Shown: positions 10,275 to 23,039, counted from the first letter of the stretch. The stretch is DNA of 64,000 bases from Craspedostauros australis (GCA_026770025.1 JAMXDE010000007.1:1860001-1924000), one strand, 5' to 3'. The notes: generated by a model from the sequence alone, not told the origin. Made by a program: numbers and translations.

Positions 10275-12950
10275 GCTGTGATGCTTTAGTAGTGTTTTTG
10301 TGGAGAATTAAGACTGCTTGTGATGTGTTGCTGGCGCTGTGCCTCTATTTGGCTTGTCTTGTCTTGGTTTGGTTTGGCTTGGTTTGGTTTGGTTTGGTTT
10401 GGTTTGGCTTGGCTTGATTTAATGAGAGTTGATGAGAGTTGAATAAGATTGCGGTGTCACAAGGATAGCGTGTGTGTGGTATGGTACGCAGCGTCGTGAT
10501 GAATGAGATAAGTTGCAATGAAATGTGACGAGAGCGCCCCCTGAATTGCATCTGAGGTGTGCAACGTGGACGAAAGCGCCCCCATCGGAATTCCGAGAGC
10601 TTCTTCGATGGCAAAAGAGAAGCAAACACCGCGTGGAGGTTGATGATGATGTTGTTGCTCGTCTACACTTCTTCAATAGGCAATTGTAGACTTTGCAGCC
10701 TAGTCTCTCTGGAGAGGGAGGACGACCATGCATGGTGACTCGCAGGCATGGCATCACGTAGGAGCTGGAGCAAACCAGAAGAACAGCTGACTACTCAACC
10801 CTCCGGCCTTCGCGTAATCCCATCACCAAGTCCGAAGAGACGCACATGTGCCACATCCTCCACGTACTCTATCCGTATGTAGATCGTTCAAGTATGAGAC
10901 TCATCTGCAACCGCCACACTGCGCCTGCGTCATGCACCTTCAATGGCTTCTTGTCAGAATCGACGGTCCGCAAACAAGCGAAACAAGGGACACAGCAGAA
11001 GATGTTCCTCGCATGGGATCATGTTCCAGATCCATCTTCGCTAGCATGAGAAGAGTGATAAAGTTGAAGACCCAACGAAAGTTGACACTTTCGGCCTCTC
11101 TTTGTTGACCGGAGGTGCGAGCTCCTGTTACCAAACACACGATGCTCTCTCTAACGTACTACTAGGCCGTATAGTACGCAGTGGAAGGCACCACATGGCG
11201 GAAATGTATCATACTACGATTAGGCACGACCTAGGCCAATGGTTGCGTTGCGCTACACCGATGGTTATTCTACTTGTGGACTCTGCTCTGTCCTTTGCCA
11301 AGTGCGGATGCAAAGACTTGAGCTGTGGTGGCGAGGAACGCACCGCGAACATCTACCTGTTCGATGTTGTTCTTGCCAACGAAGACCGAGCCAACCGTAG
11401 CTCATACGCATAGTACTTGTGCCGTGTTCGCACCAGTGGAGCTCCACCATGAAGATCGAATGCAGCCATTTGATGTGTGGCTGTTGCTGCGCTGCGCTTC
11501 GCTGGATCGCATTGCGCCAAGCTGCGTCGTTCTGTACCTGCGTACGCACAGCACCCCAATACATTGGACAACATCGTCCGCGTTACGAGTATGGTAAAGC
11601 ACTTGTATTTCTCCATGCCTGAGTCGTTCTCTGTTGATCTGTCGTCAAGGTCTCTGCTGTGCCTTGGACTGTTTGCGTTGTCAGTGCTCGCATGATGCAG
11701 GTCCCCCTACTATTCAGGAGTCCCACCCAAATGAATGCAAACAATCCCGATATCTCACCAATATCACCTCTGTGCAAGGGGGTGGCGGAGATAGGAATGC
11801 TGGTACGATTCAAGAAGAGTCCTCAGGTGGATGGGGATAACCGAACAAGACAAGAGACCAGGCATGACAGAACACGCGGTGGGACAGAAGACCTTGACGG
11901 ATCTCGACAGAGCGCAAGTGAGAATGGAAAGAAACGACGACCAAAGCAAGAACCAACCACGTCGGAGAGGCATCGATCGGTGTGTCTCAAATTGTGATGA
12001 GAAAAATATCGCCCCAACACGATCCAGAGAGCTCATGATTGACTGTGGGACTGAAGTCGATTGACAAAAACTGACAGGGTTCTTTCGTGGCCCCAGTAGG
12101 AAGAGCGGGTAGGAACGCCTTGGAACCAGATCATACGACATTTACTGCGACACGGATACGACTTGGAAGACATGGAGGGATCAGCCGATCGTGTCCGAGA
12201 TGTCTCCTTCGCGACATTCGCCTCCGATTGACACGAGGTAGTGTTGTCGTGCCTAGTCGTTACGGTTGCGCCAGAGTGCGCGATGGAGCGTGACAGAGGG
12301 AGAGACACGAAAACCTCTGTACGACAGTGACAACGATCACAACAACAGCGACAAGAACGACAACAACGACAAGAAGGCCGAAAGAATGCGAGGAAGCCGG
12401 AAGAGCAACGGGTGAATTTCGCGCAATTCGGGAACACGCACAAGGAAAACAAGAGCACAAGGAGAGCACAGAGCTCAGTGGTACTGGTACGGACACGAGC
12501 AAACACAAATGCGAGATTGGCACGACGAACATAGACAGCACGAATCGCTGGCAACATCACCACTGTCACACCACACAAATCGCATCAACAGGAACAGCAT
12601 CCAACATCAACAGCTTCCATCCACAATAAACACACCAACCAGTATCAACAAAGCAAGGAACAAGCACTCAAGGGAGGCAACCTGAACGAGAGATAGAACG
12701 AAGCGTAAACATCAGAGCATCAATCACACAAACAAAGGATGCAACAGCAACGACGATCGTGAACCAGCAACACAAGAAGCAAGCAAATCAAGGCAGAAAG
12801 CAAAGCGCTGTACCAATAGAAAATCAACGATAACGGCAACGATAAAGAAACAAGCAGCAACAAACGGCAACAAGAAGCACAGAAGAACACGTTCACCAAA
12901 AAAGCCACAACACGCACAATCACGCAAGAACAACCAAAACTGAACCAAAG
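10275..12950. other. Intergenic, no gene supported
   Basis: Divergent spacer between the TspO-like gene and the two-exon gene starting at 12951. It holds a GGTTT-type repeat and, from about 12300 on, A/C-rich and CAA/ACA-rich plus-strand sequence that looks like a long 5' UTR or promoter. ORFs in the last part are products of this base bias. Confidence 0.45.
10351..10420. repeat. Degenerate (GGTTT)n pentanucleotide microsatellite
   Basis: Fourteen consecutive 5-mers of the form GGTTT/GGCTT/GTCTT/GATTT, just upstream of the TspO-like gene. They read AAACC/AAGCC on the coding strand of that gene. Confidence 0.9.
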
Positions 12951-15120
12951 ATGAAGAAGGCAGCACCATCAAACGACAATGACACGCGGAAACCAGCGGC
13001 TGCGGCCGCACCTGAGGCATCCATGCCAGAATGGCGGTAAGTTCACCTTCCTTTCGAAACGACGCAGCAGACTTGAAAGCAAACAGAGAGCCACCACGCG
13101 CCGTATCCATCAGCAAGGCGGGAGAGGAAACCACCGGTCGTCTCCACCGCTCAGATTTAAGTCGTGGAGGAGCTGATTTTCATGTGTGTCTGGCGATGCT
13201 CCACGACCAAGCCACATGGTGCATTCAGGCACACAGGCCGCGAGCCCATTCACGCAGCTCCGGAACGGTTGGGCTCACTCGTACCGTGATAGTGCCGAAA
13301 CGGCATCGGAGATGCACCGCAACGAAATCGACCATGGCGCCTGGCATCTGCGGCCGTTCGGTTCGATCAGAGTGCAAGGAAAGAAAGAGCGCATCTCCGC
13401 GCACCGTTCGCGTGGCAGAGTGTCGTGACGCCAAACCGCCTCCAAAGCGCTTTCGTCTCATGGTTGATGTACGCGTAAAGCACGAGTACTGCACGAATAC
13501 TGCACGAATACTGCACGAACACCAACACTCACACGATGTTGTTCGAATTCGTTCCTCGGAAATGCCGCATTCCGCCTCTTCTTTCCTCTGCTCTGCTTCC
13601 TTCCGTTCATTTTGTCCACGCGCACTCTGTCCCTTTTGTTCTTTGTCCCTCCTGCCGGTACCCCGCCTCGATTTCAACCATGCAGATCGGTGCAGATGAT
13701 GGCACCGTCGCAGGGCATGATCAGCCCCATCCCACGGCCTCTCAGCGTCGCGGGCAAGAGTTCCGGAGCAGCCCTGGGCAGCAACTCGGATGTCATCGAC
13801 AAGGCATCCTTCTTCGCCAAGGCGGACAGCAAACCGGCATCGGCATCATCAACCGCAGGACCAAAGACCACCGGAGAAGGTTCATCCACCAAGAGCAACT
13901 GGAACCCGAAGGAAGTTCGTCCAGTGCCACCGTTTTACCCGCTGGAGCGATCCAGCAGATTGGTGCAGGACGATGTCGCCAGCACCACAGCCCGACTCTC
14001 GGAGGCCAATCGCGTTCTGAGTGTGCATGCGGACTACGACGACGAGACGGCGTCTGCACAGCTGAAGACAGCGGAGGGCGTCGAGATGCATCTGTCTCTG
14101 TGGCACACCGGCTCCGACAGCCGGAAGCAGGGCACCGTTGTGGAGCTCCAGCGCAGAAAGGGCGACTCCATTGCTTTCCATCGTTACAGCCGGTTCATCC
14201 TGGATGCTGCTGTTGGCGAGTTTGATCCCGAGGAGCACGTGGCAACGAACGGCGTCGACCTCGACCTTGTGTACTCCAACAAGATCCAGAGGATGCTCAC
14301 CATGGAGCAGAAGGATGCGGCAACCGAACAGGAGAACGCCATCATCGCGCTCGAGATCGCGCACGGCCTGCTCATGAAGGACCGCATGGATGCTCGCAGA
14401 TTGGGGTTGGAGAGTCTTTGCTTGCTCACCGATCCCAACAAGACCGGCCTCGACACCGCCCTCCTCGCAAGCCACGTGGTGTTGCTCGGAAGCGCCCAGC
14501 TCGACGAGGAGAAGGAGGAGGGAGCCCTCGTCTTCAACGACGCACCCTTCCGGGAAATCCGCGAGACCATCCTGTCCCTCATCCAGCTCCGACGTATCGG
14601 CGAGGGAGACGAGTTTGTCGATTCCGCCCATTCCGAGCAACAGGAGCACATCACCGGACTCCACAACCTCGCGCTTGCAGTCTTGGCAAACGCCCTCAAC
14701 TGTGTCGAAGGCACCGAGGACGGCGAAGAGAAGGAAGACGACCTGCAGACCAAGCCAAGAGCACGCACCGAGTCCACAGCCAGCATCTGCGACTCGTTGC
14801 TGAACCATGCCAACGACTTCACCAAGAAGGAGCTCCTGTCAACCTTGATTCACGAGCTCGCCAAGGCAGAGAACACTCCCCACAACGCGTGTCTGTCTGC
14901 GAAGTCGATAGGCACCCTGTGTCGTGCTTCCAAGGAGGCAAGAAAGCGCGCCAAGGACCTTGGTGCCAAGAACGTCGTGCAGAATGCGCTCGAGGTGGGA
15001 ACACGGACGCATCTCAAGCTGCAGACAGAATGCGAGAAGGTCGCCGAGGCACTGACCAGGCAGCAGGCCGAGCAGCAGCAACAGCAGGAAGAGCAGGGGC
15101 AAGAACAACAGGAGGAATAA
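12951..15120 (+). CDS. Two-exon protein of unknown function with ARM/HEAT-like helical region
   Basis: Exon 1 is 12951-13036 and exon 2 is 13686-15120, joined by a GT-AG intron (GTAAGT donor; TGCAG acceptor), giving 506 residues in one frame. Without splicing, exon 1 runs straight into TAA in the donor. The N-terminal ~95 residues are Ala/Pro/Ser-rich and disordered. The centre is helical with Leu-rich repeats of the kind seen in armadillo/HEAT folds (LGLESLCLLTD, SLIQLRRIG, NLALAVLANALN, AKSIGTLCRASKEARKRAKDLGAKNVVQNAL), with a Glu/Asp-rich loop near residue 390. It ends in a Q/E-rich tail. I do not recognise an orthologue; a role as a protein-binding scaffold is only an inference from the fold. 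A start inside exon 2 (MMAPSQGM) is the alternative. Confidence 0.75.
13037..13685 (+). other. Spliceosomal intron, 649 nt
   Basis: Consensus GTAAGT at the 5' end and a pyrimidine-containing tract ending in TGCAG. Removing it joins exon phases exactly (2 nt + 1 nt). It is long compared with the ~90-105 nt introns elsewhere in the window. Confidence 0.65.
13487..13519. repeat. Tandem 11-mer, three copies
   Basis: TACTGCACGAA is repeated three times exactly, inside the intron. Confidence 0.9.
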
Positions 15121-15925
15121 ACGTGCGGAGAAAGATCAACTTCAGCATCAACGCCAACACTGAGCAACGACCAATACAATACAGCACAAATCGGCATGAA
15201 CATGAACAATTAGCACAGATCAAACAAAACAATTGACACGTATCGCATCAAATCGAGTCGACGGCAACGACAAGAACCCTGGAGTATTCCTAGGGATGAG
15301 CATTATCATAGATCTTTCACCACACTTGATCAGCGTTCATGGGTGGGATCCCACACACCGATCTGTGAGTCGCGACATTGATTGAACGCAATCAGCAACA
15401 TCAGCCACCTCAGTGGACATCAACTGTCTCGACATAAACAGTACATAGCCAGCAACACATGAAGGGGTACGAGTCCAACAGGTGAGATTGGCACGACAAT
15501 CCCATTCTTGTCGTACCTCCGCAAACAATCGGAGTGGACGGGACGACTCTTCCCACAAGAAACAACAACGTGTACCATTACAACGAACAGACTACAAGTA
15601 TGTATCATAGAGTATCCAGCCTATCCAAACCAATTCGTCTCCTTTCGTTCCATTCCATTCCCTTTACTGATTGCTGATGGAATCTACGGCCACCCATACG
15701 AGTACATTCATAATAATGCCGTGCGCTGTCCCCGCGAGTCTTTGCACGTGGTGCTTCGCCCCAACAGAGACGCACAAGCATGGAAGCCGGACTGCTCTCT
15801 CGGTACTCGGACAATCCAGCCCCATCCAGCCCTAAACCATTGTGGACAAGTTATGCTCTCAAATCATCTTAAACGTTCATAACCTCAGGTCGTGGCTCTG
15901 TTCTTAGCGCTTCCTTCATCACTCT
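15121..15925. other. Convergent intergenic spacer
   Basis: Between the 3' ends of the two-exon gene and fucosyltransferase-like copy 1. No gene or RNA recognised. Confidence 0.5.
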
Positions 15926-18349
15926 CCAAAACGCAAAACCCCGATCAAACCACGAATCAGCATTCCACTTTGCCAGCTCTGCGATACGAGCTACGCCATG
16001 TCGTGTCGCGTCACCTCACCACTTTTGCAATTCCATCAACCGCACCTTCGACACGTTGAGGTGCTTGGCCAGATCGCGATCGCGCTCGCGCATGCACTGA
16101 GGTGCCTTGAAGCAGCACAGCCGGAATTCTGGATTGGGATGCTTCTGCAGACACTGTCCGCGCTGTTGTCGCTGGCCACATCCGGCACGCAGCAAATCAA
16201 ACAGGACGTTGTGGAAGTTCGAACAGCAGTTGCCAAGGCTCAGATCGGCCTCCAGCTGCAACTGCAGGGTCGTCAAAGCTGAAAACAGGACCTTGTCGAA
16301 CAGGTAGTTAGGGCGGGTTTCGTCGATGCCGCCGGTGCCTTGATGGATGTCGGCGTGGTTGAGGATGAAGTTGGGTTGGAAGGGGAGTGCGTGCTTGTTT
16401 GCATGCAGATACTTGTCCTTGTCGCCGAAGATGAGATCGCTTTCCGATGTGAGGATAATGTCAACCCGCGGCGTTGCATTCTTGTGCATGGTTACTCCTG
16501 CATCGCCATCCTGCAGACCTTGCTGGAGTTGCCGTTGTTGCGATTCTTGAGGTTGTTCCTGCTGAGTCCATAATTCCGCAAGGGCCTTCATGTAGTTTGG
16601 GAATATGAGGCATTCGCTCACCTCTCGGCACTTATCCGACGACCGGATTGGCAATCCCAGGCGCAGTGTGGGTGCTGACGATTCCTCACCGGAGGATGCT
16701 AGATTGTCGTTCAGTGTCTTGCGCAGCATGGGTTGCAGGTCGAGTCTGGGACGCAGAATGTACATCATGCTTGCCTGCTTGACGGATGACTCCGAACCAC
16801 GATATTCATCTCCATCCGTTTCCGGAACGTCGCCCGCAATGGCATCGGCGGCCTTGATCAACGTTGATCGAAGGGAGCGCCTACTGGAATCGGTGTTGGC
16901 GTTGTCGTCGTTCTCATTCGGTGGAAAGTGCCCGTCGATCCATTCGTGCGCCGTGGCACGCAGGAATTCAGCGACATCATGTCCAAGCGACAACGGCGAG
17001 CGCCTCAACTTCAACCGAACCACCCTTCGCGAACGGAACAACGCTCCTTCGTCCTTGGATAGAAAGGATGCTAGTGACGGCGTTCTGACGATGGGAGCCT
17101 CCGCCATTTCCCGATATGTGGGCACGCATGGTGACATGGATTGGAAAGTGCATTGCGTGTCATTCCTCGGACACGATGCCAGTCCGAATCGCTCGTACTT
17201 GATTGCTCGGGGGTAGTTATCCGCAGGCGTGGTTCTGGCGCTGCTGTCACCGCCGTCCTGGTTCTGGCCCCCGTCCATATCAGCGTCAGCGTTTGCGACT
17301 GCTTCGGATGCAAAATCGCTGCCATTGAATTTGACGTTGTTGACGAAGAGGACCGTGCGGTTCGTCGCCAGCCCAACCATCAGGAAGTTGGTAGCATCCA
17401 CCCGAGAAACCGACCCCAATCCAGCGACGGGTGGCATTTCGGCAATCAGCAGCTTGGCATTGGGGCATTCATAATCGAAAGCACCCACGTGAAATCGCTT
17501 GCGCTCTTCATCGCATTGACCGGCTGTCGCATCGTCGGCTTGGCTTCCGGCCGCATCAGTGGCGGATGCTGCCCGCCTCAACTTGCCTTCAGGCATGGCA
17601 TGCCGATGCTGATGGTAGTGAATCGCGATGTAGATCATCCGGATCTTCCACAGCACTCGCTCATTGGATGAGTCGGACGTGTTGTCTTGTTCACCGATGG
17701 AGCCATCGTCACCGAGCCACGATGACCTTATGCGAGATGTGGGAGAGCACACTGTCGAACTGAACACGTCCATGAACTGCATCTGATGTTGCTGTTGTGG
17801 CATGTCCGCATGGCTGCTGGTATCACCAGCATCATCCGCAGCAGCGCCGTCAATCGATCCCTCCAATGCATCCAGCCAACGGAACAAGGAATCATCCTCG
17901 TTGGCTCTGTTTTTCACAGCATTCTGAAATCTTGGTCCCAACAGCCACTCTTGAGAATTCAATCGCAGGCAACTCTGCGACATGGATTGCGTCGACAGCC
18001 CATCAGTTGTTGCGTAGTTCGAGACGGTCGATGGGAGACCCTCATTCAATTCCTGCCAAGGATCTTGCTGTTGCTGTGCGGCAATGGGTTGCTGTTGGCC
18101 TTGCACCACCTTCGCGGAGTAACGCACATTGCGAATGTCGCCGGCGAAGTGCAGGACGAAAAGCACAACGATGCCGCAGGCCATCCACTTGTGGCGACTT
18201 CCTTTTGGTTGGCTCACCTGCTTCATATTTCGGCCGTGCGCTTGATGTTGCTTGTTCACGCGTAGAAAACAGATGGGGTCTTGTGAGAGTAGCCACGATG
18301 GAGGCTTCGATGGTGCTGCCTTTGCGATGGGTCTGCACTCTCTCGCTGT
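15926..18349. repeat. Segmental duplication, copy 1
   Basis: Closely matches 58885-62881 once the 1532-bp transposon in the latter is removed. It contains the whole fucosyltransferase-like gene, its immediate 3' flank and about 120 bp upstream of the ATG. Similarity falls off sharply at the right (after the CTCTCGCTGT at 18349) and more gradually at the left (weak similarity from about 15910). Confidence 0.9.
16016..18226 (-). CDS. Type II membrane glycosyltransferase-like protein, copy 1 (GT23 fucosyltransferase-like)
   Basis: 736 residues from the ATG at 18226; the open frame continues upstream through a GTG that is not used here. A short basic tail precedes one membrane segment (about residues 14-29, WMACGIVVLFVLHFAG), then a Gln/Asp-rich stem and a luminal-type domain: type II Golgi topology. 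The C-terminal half has GLPIRSSDKC, then VDIILTSESDLIFGD, then NHADIHQGTGG and a Cys-rich block (LGNCCSNFHNVLFDLL). The spacing recalls the HxRRxDK, TSD and SS(N/Q)xx motifs of GDP-fucose-using GT23/GT-B enzymes, so protein fucosylation in the secretory pathway is my best guess; it is weak at sequence level. The paralogue lies at 60509-62758. Confidence 0.6.
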   Translation of the reverse strand: MKQVSQPKGSRHKWMACGIVVLFVLHFAGDIRNVRYSAKVVQGQQQPIAAQQQQDPWQELNEGLPSTVSNYATTDGLSTQSMSQSCLRLNSQEWLLGPRFQNAVKNRANEDDSLFRWLDALEGSIDGAAADDAGDTSSHADMPQQQHQMQFMDVFSSTVCSPTSRIRSSWLGDDGSIGEQDNTSDSSNERVLWKIRMIYIAIHYHQHRHAMPEGKLRRAASATDAAGSQADDATAGQCDEERKRFHVGAFDYECPNAKLLIAEMPPVAGLGSVSRVDATNFLMVGLATNRTVLFVNNVKFNGSDFASEAVANADADMDGGQNQDGGDSSARTTPADNYPRAIKYERFGLASCPRNDTQCTFQSMSPCVPTYREMAEAPIVRTPSLASFLSKDEGALFRSRRVVRLKLRRSPLSLGHDVAEFLRATAHEWIDGHFPPNENDDNANTDSSRRSLRSTLIKAADAIAGDVPETDGDEYRGSESSVKQASMMYILRPRLDLQPMLRKTLNDNLASSGEESSAPTLRLGLPIRSSDKCREVSECLIFPNYMKALAELWTQQEQPQESQQRQLQQGLQDGDAGVTMHKNATPRVDIILTSESDLIFGDKDKYLHANKHALPFQPNFILNHADIHQGTGGIDETRPNYLFDKVLFSALTTLQLQLEADLSLGNCCSNFHNVLFDLLRAGCGQRQQRGQCLQKHPNPEFRLCCFKAPQCMRERDRDLAKHLNVSKVRLMELQKW

Positions 18350-19704
18350 CTCTGTGAGAGTCTGTGTCAGATGGAGAAACTATTGAAGCGGAAGTGGGTG
18401 TCAAGTGATGGTGAAAGGATCGTCTGAACGGATTATGACCGAAGTCTTTGTTTTTGTTTTGGGCGACCTCGTTTGTGTTTGCCTTTTCTTCGGCTAATCC
18501 ATAGTCACATAGCTTTGTCTGCGTTGGGTGGTAGGTTTACTAGCACCTTCAAGCTTGCCTTGAATCATCCAGCTCGATCCCTCCTGGGAGTCATCGTAAA
18601 AGTTGCAAATAAATTTAATTTGCTTTTTTGCCGACTTCACGGGTCCCACAACAACAAGAGCACAAAGTTGTTGCGCAGACAATGACCACTTCGACCAAAA
18701 CAAAACGAACACCGTCGACCCACTCGACCAATGCACAACACAATCCGCCTCAACACTGGTGACCTGGTAAGACTTCGAGAACATTGGAGATGACTACTTC
18801 GAATGACCTTCCAGGAAGAACTTAGTTAGGCTCTATTTTTCCGCTTCAACGATTCTGGCGTATTGGTGTGGTGTGTTCTGTCTCACACGTTGGGTCGCGA
18901 CCGATGGCCGTTTGCCGCACATCCCATCGTGCCGCATCCCATCGCGCCGCATCACATCACACCACACCCTGTTTCTCGTCTCACAACACGACGCCTGCGA
19001 TCCACGCAAGAGGGCCCAAAACATCGAACAACACAAACCTGCTTTGCGTCGCGTTTCATTGCCAGGACAAGTTGCGGTTGGTGTTTTGCCTGACAGTGTC
19101 GTTTGTTATCGAATGGTGTTTGTTGCAACAGATAGTAGGAGTCCATCATTCCTTACCAATGGTGAAGACAAGCTTGGCAGGGTCTGCAAGTCCTGGTTAC
19201 ACCACCATCATTTTCTCTTCGTCATGCTCTTGTTCGTCCCAGAATTCTGCCATGATGGTCTGCGCTCGAAGATCATGGTCGGTACAGCTGAATACCTGGC
19301 ATATTCATTGCTGTGACAGTGTTGTGCGCGATGGCTCGTCGTCGCTCATCAAGCTTGCTGTGGAGTACTGGAATTGCATGCCATGTCACATGCGATATTG
19401 CGTGGAACAGAAACACTGAATGCAGTGCATCCTGTGTCGATCGACGTGATGAGTTGGTTCACACAATTTCCACATGGTCAATCGCACTATCGAGATGCTT
19501 GGAACCAAAAATGAAATGAATACTATTCTGTGAAGCATACTGCTTGCACTTGCAGTGGCTCCAATCTGCACACAACAGAGTAGAATAGAGAAGAGGTGTG
19601 CTGCCATATTAACTTAATTGCTCTCAGGTTATTCTGTGCTATTGATGAACCAGATCGAGGCCATCTTTGTCATGGCGATCAGCAGTTGATTTGTAAATAA
19701 TTCC
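18350..19704. other. Intergenic, no gene supported
   Basis: Upstream region of glycosyltransferase copy 1 and left flank of the Harbinger-like transposase. Contains an imperfect array of GCCGCATCCCATC-like units near 18925-18970. No coding frame or transposon end identified. Confidence 0.4.
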
Positions 19705-20705
19705 TTAGTATGTGACATGGAATGGGCGATTGCCTGCATTGATCTGAATCTGTGTGATGGCGACAATGGCCTTGAACACATACTTGTGCAGGTTGCGATC
19801 ATGGCAGAAGCGCTGCTCAAGAATCTTCCAGTTCTTGAACCTGCCATTGATGGTCTCGTGCCGTGCTCGTGCGATGCCCTTGGCCCTCTTCTCTGCCATG
19901 GAGACAAAGTCATCAGATGTTCTGACGCATTCATCACCATGATATCCACGGTCCACCTTGATCATCTCACCATCGTCGAGGTAATTCTTGAGACCAAGCC
20001 GAAAGATCTTGAGGTCTGGATGAGACCCACAAGGGAAGGGTTTGTTGATCCAAACAATGTTGCCGCGTTGGATGGAGATCCCAACTTCATATCGCAAACC
20101 AGGTCCGTGGAATTTGTGGGAGTACCATTTCTTGTTGAATGGGGTTGGTTCTTCAATTTGAAAATCGGTGCCATCCACTGTGATCCTGCATGAGTGGTCA
20201 ACTTGGCCGAGGTTGCGGCGCTCCCACACAACCTGAAAAGGAATATGCACAATGGGTGTGAGTGTGTTCATTGGGAATCAAGCAATTGCACATCATCACA
20301 GCAAAGCAGATCCAGACAGGCTTCATGCGGACTTACCAGAGTGTAGAGCTTCAAAGCAATTTGCTTGATCACAAGCCACGTGTATCTCTTGAGAGTCCGA
20401 TCTGCCACTCCAAGGAAGACACAAGCCATGCGGACAGTTGGATAGTGACGCAAATAGTAGAGCGTCCACAACAGATGTTTGGGCTTGAATGGAGCAGCAA
20501 AATCGCAGTGCTCTCAGATGCGAAGACACAAGTGTGGATTCACACCGAATGTGGATGCGAAGCTCTCTCCGAACTGAGACTGCGCAAGAGGGTGGTTGCC
20601 ATTTCTGGCCTTCAGAGTGATGTTCATCAGGAACTGACCGACAGTCACAAAGTCACTGACATCCACATTGGCGTAGTCGAAACGAGATGCCATGCTTGCT
20701 TTCAT
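19705..20705 (-). pseudogene. PIF/Harbinger-like DDE transposase, two exons, one nonsense codon
   Basis: Exon 2 (19705-20232) holds the DDE nuclease core: ITVDGTDFQIEEPTPF, then GEMIKVDRGYHGDE, then ARHETINGRFKNWKILEQRF, giving the acidic triad in the order expected for the DDE_4/Harbinger group. Exon 1 (20337 up to about 20705, ATG MKASMASRF) carries the helical N-terminal part (LLWTLYYLRHYPTVRMACVFLGVADRTLKRY), a helix-turn-helix-like region typical of these enzymes. The two join in phase 0. At 20512-20514 the frame has TGA where homologues would normally continue; it is the only break found. No terminal inverted repeats were located, so the element's limits are unknown. Probably a recently inactivated transposon. 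Confidence 0.75.
20233..20336 (-). other. Intron in the Harbinger-like transposase, 104 nt
   Basis: On the minus strand the donor is CTG|GTAAGT and the acceptor CTTTTCAG|GTT. Its removal keeps frame and joins the helical domain to the DDE core. Confidence 0.75.
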
Positions 20706-23039
20706 GTGCGATGGTGATGGTGTTTGTGATGGTGCTTGCGATGGCTGTTGTTCGATCAAATTCAGAATGTATGTGCTCAATGATGATGTTGGGTGCACGT
20801 TATTGTTTGTTGCTTGCGTTTGAATGCCAGGATGGCATCTTGACGATCTTCTGTGGCTGTCAACCTCAGCTAGCTGGAATGTATCAATGTACAAACGAGG
20901 AAATGGAGATGGATGGTGTGAGAATCAACATGGAATGCAGATCAAGGAACCCGCCTTTGGTACGAATGCCACATGACACGCCACGACAGCAAAGACTGAC
21001 ACCACTCATCCTCAATGTGCTCGTCATGATGAGCGGTGGGATCAAAGCAACGACACTCAATTCAAGGATTGTCAATGGCAGCAATGTTCAGAAGATCAAA
21101 TGTACCAAGTGGAGTCAAATTGAGTTCATCAGCTGGTGTGGAGTAGCTTCATCTTGTGAGAGATGCATGAACTGTCATTGGTGCTCAAGAGGCACCGCTC
21201 GCCATCCAACTGGCACAAGTGTTGCTGTTGGTTCGTTTCTTCGCGCAACTTCTGGTGGGAAGCTGCTCTGCCACGAAAATCGAACGCCAAGTTGGTGCTG
21301 CTGGTGGGAAACACCACTTGAACGAGTCAGAGCAATGCAGCACGCACACCCAGCACCAAAACGGGCGCGCGAATGTGTTAGGAATTGAGGGTACGACTTT
21401 GTCGGAATACCCGTAATTGCCGCACCTCCCAACATTGCTCGTCACAGCTTTGAATATTATTCATCACATGTTCAGAGACTATTCGTCACACCTTTGTATA
21501 CCATGTCATTATGACCATGACTAAGCATACGGACGCGATTGATACCTATATAACCGCGAGGAGGATAGCCTGTCCTCTAGCAACGTAAGGAAGACACCCA
21601 CGGCGGATCAGGAGGTCCCGATACCACGCCAACCATGGCAACCATCCAGACGACGACGTCGATCAGAACAGCATGTCCATGGGCAGGTGACGCACCTTCT
21701 TCAGAGGACAGCACATGCCTCCCCTGCGGACAAGAACATCTGCAGGTTTGGAACATCAGAAAGGATCAGAATATCCGCAGGTTTGGAACATCACCAAAGA
21801 TGACATCGATCATGAGACGACGGTGTCATGGGAATCAACGACGGAAACATGAGATAGGCAAGTGCTCAAGACTGCAGATCCCTACCATGCAAGCGTAGAC
21901 AGCTACGACGATGCAGAGACAGAAGAAGCAAGAACAGAGCATGATGAACAAAGAGGGAAGCACCTAAGAGACAACAGGATGCCCCATGTCGTTACCGCGA
22001 CAGATGCCTGTCAAGAAAACGAAATCAGAAGAGAAAGTGAGATTGTGCTCACAGTTCTAAAACGGTACAGTTTCTAACAGCAGATTATATCTTAGTACTA
22101 ACTATAACCCCGGATTTCCAACACGAATGTGCGCACAGTGTCATGGAAACTTAGTGCGAGACGGGACTTCAAGGGCCAGCATCAACCAGTTTAATTCGTT
22201 CCATCTAACGGAACCAACTGTCACAACGACACCCCCTGCCGTCCGATACGACAAATCAAAATACAGTGACGACATCGCAAAATAAATTGACAACAGACAA
22301 GAATCGCACCGGGCCTTCTTCTCATTTCTGTTTGAAACGGTGGCTGGTGAGTTGTGTTTCGTTTTGTCGTCATTTGGGGAACAAAAGATCCCTGAGGGAA
22401 GATCCTACGAACAGGTCCTACTGGATTTCTACGGAGAACCGGCTTGCGTTCACGTATTGTTGATAGTACGACACGACTTGAAGTCTTGCTTTGTCGTAGA
22501 AAAACCGTGTCCTGTCGTACGATTTTGGCATGACGACGTCGCAAGAATTCGAGTTGTCGTCACCGACGACATGTGATCACGTTAACATGATTTGTGTCCG
22601 TCCCGCAAACCAAACACTGAACAACAAGCGAGGCTACGCGGCTTCCCACATGCAAAAATTTAATCACGAAATGAGCACAACAGCGCCACAAAATAAATGT
22701 CCTCCTCCTCAAACTGCAAATGGCAAGACATGAATACTGCAATGATGTTCGATGATGAATCCATTTGAATGATTGAGTGTTCTAAATTGTCGCGTTCCAA
22801 CCTTACTGTTAGTTGTAGCTCAAGCTAGTCGTACCGATTCCTCGTTCGTGGCTTTGGATGACTTTGCCTCCTCTGTTCATCAGAGGTGCGCTCTCTCGAT
22901 GGAACTTGTGCATGGGCTGACCCTGACTTGCAAGCATCGCACCGATAGGTTGCGCATTTCGATCAATCTATTGTCCTCCCAACTCATGCTGTTGTTGCAG
23001 GATGGATGCAGATCGTCGTGTGTTCACAAATCATGCACG
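20706..23039. other. Mostly unassigned; possible LTR-like or promoter remnant
   Basis: No supported gene. Around 21540-21600 a TATA-like string (CCTATATAACCG) is followed by an LTR- or promoter-like stretch, and the 17-mer GCAGGTTTGGAACATCA occurs twice (21742-21758 and 21777-21793). I could not find paired ends or target duplications, so whether this is an old LTR is open. Part of it may belong to the Harbinger-like element. Confidence 0.35.

Noticed and set aside
12033-12578. Cys-rich minus-strand ORF as a metal-binding protein
   Set aside because: The Cys run comes from a GTT/GTC-type repeat tract read in one frame; no other support, and it lies in the biased 5' region of the two-exon gene.
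20687-21388. 233-codon plus ORF
   Set aside because: Partly antisense to the Harbinger-like transposase; composition irregular and no domain.
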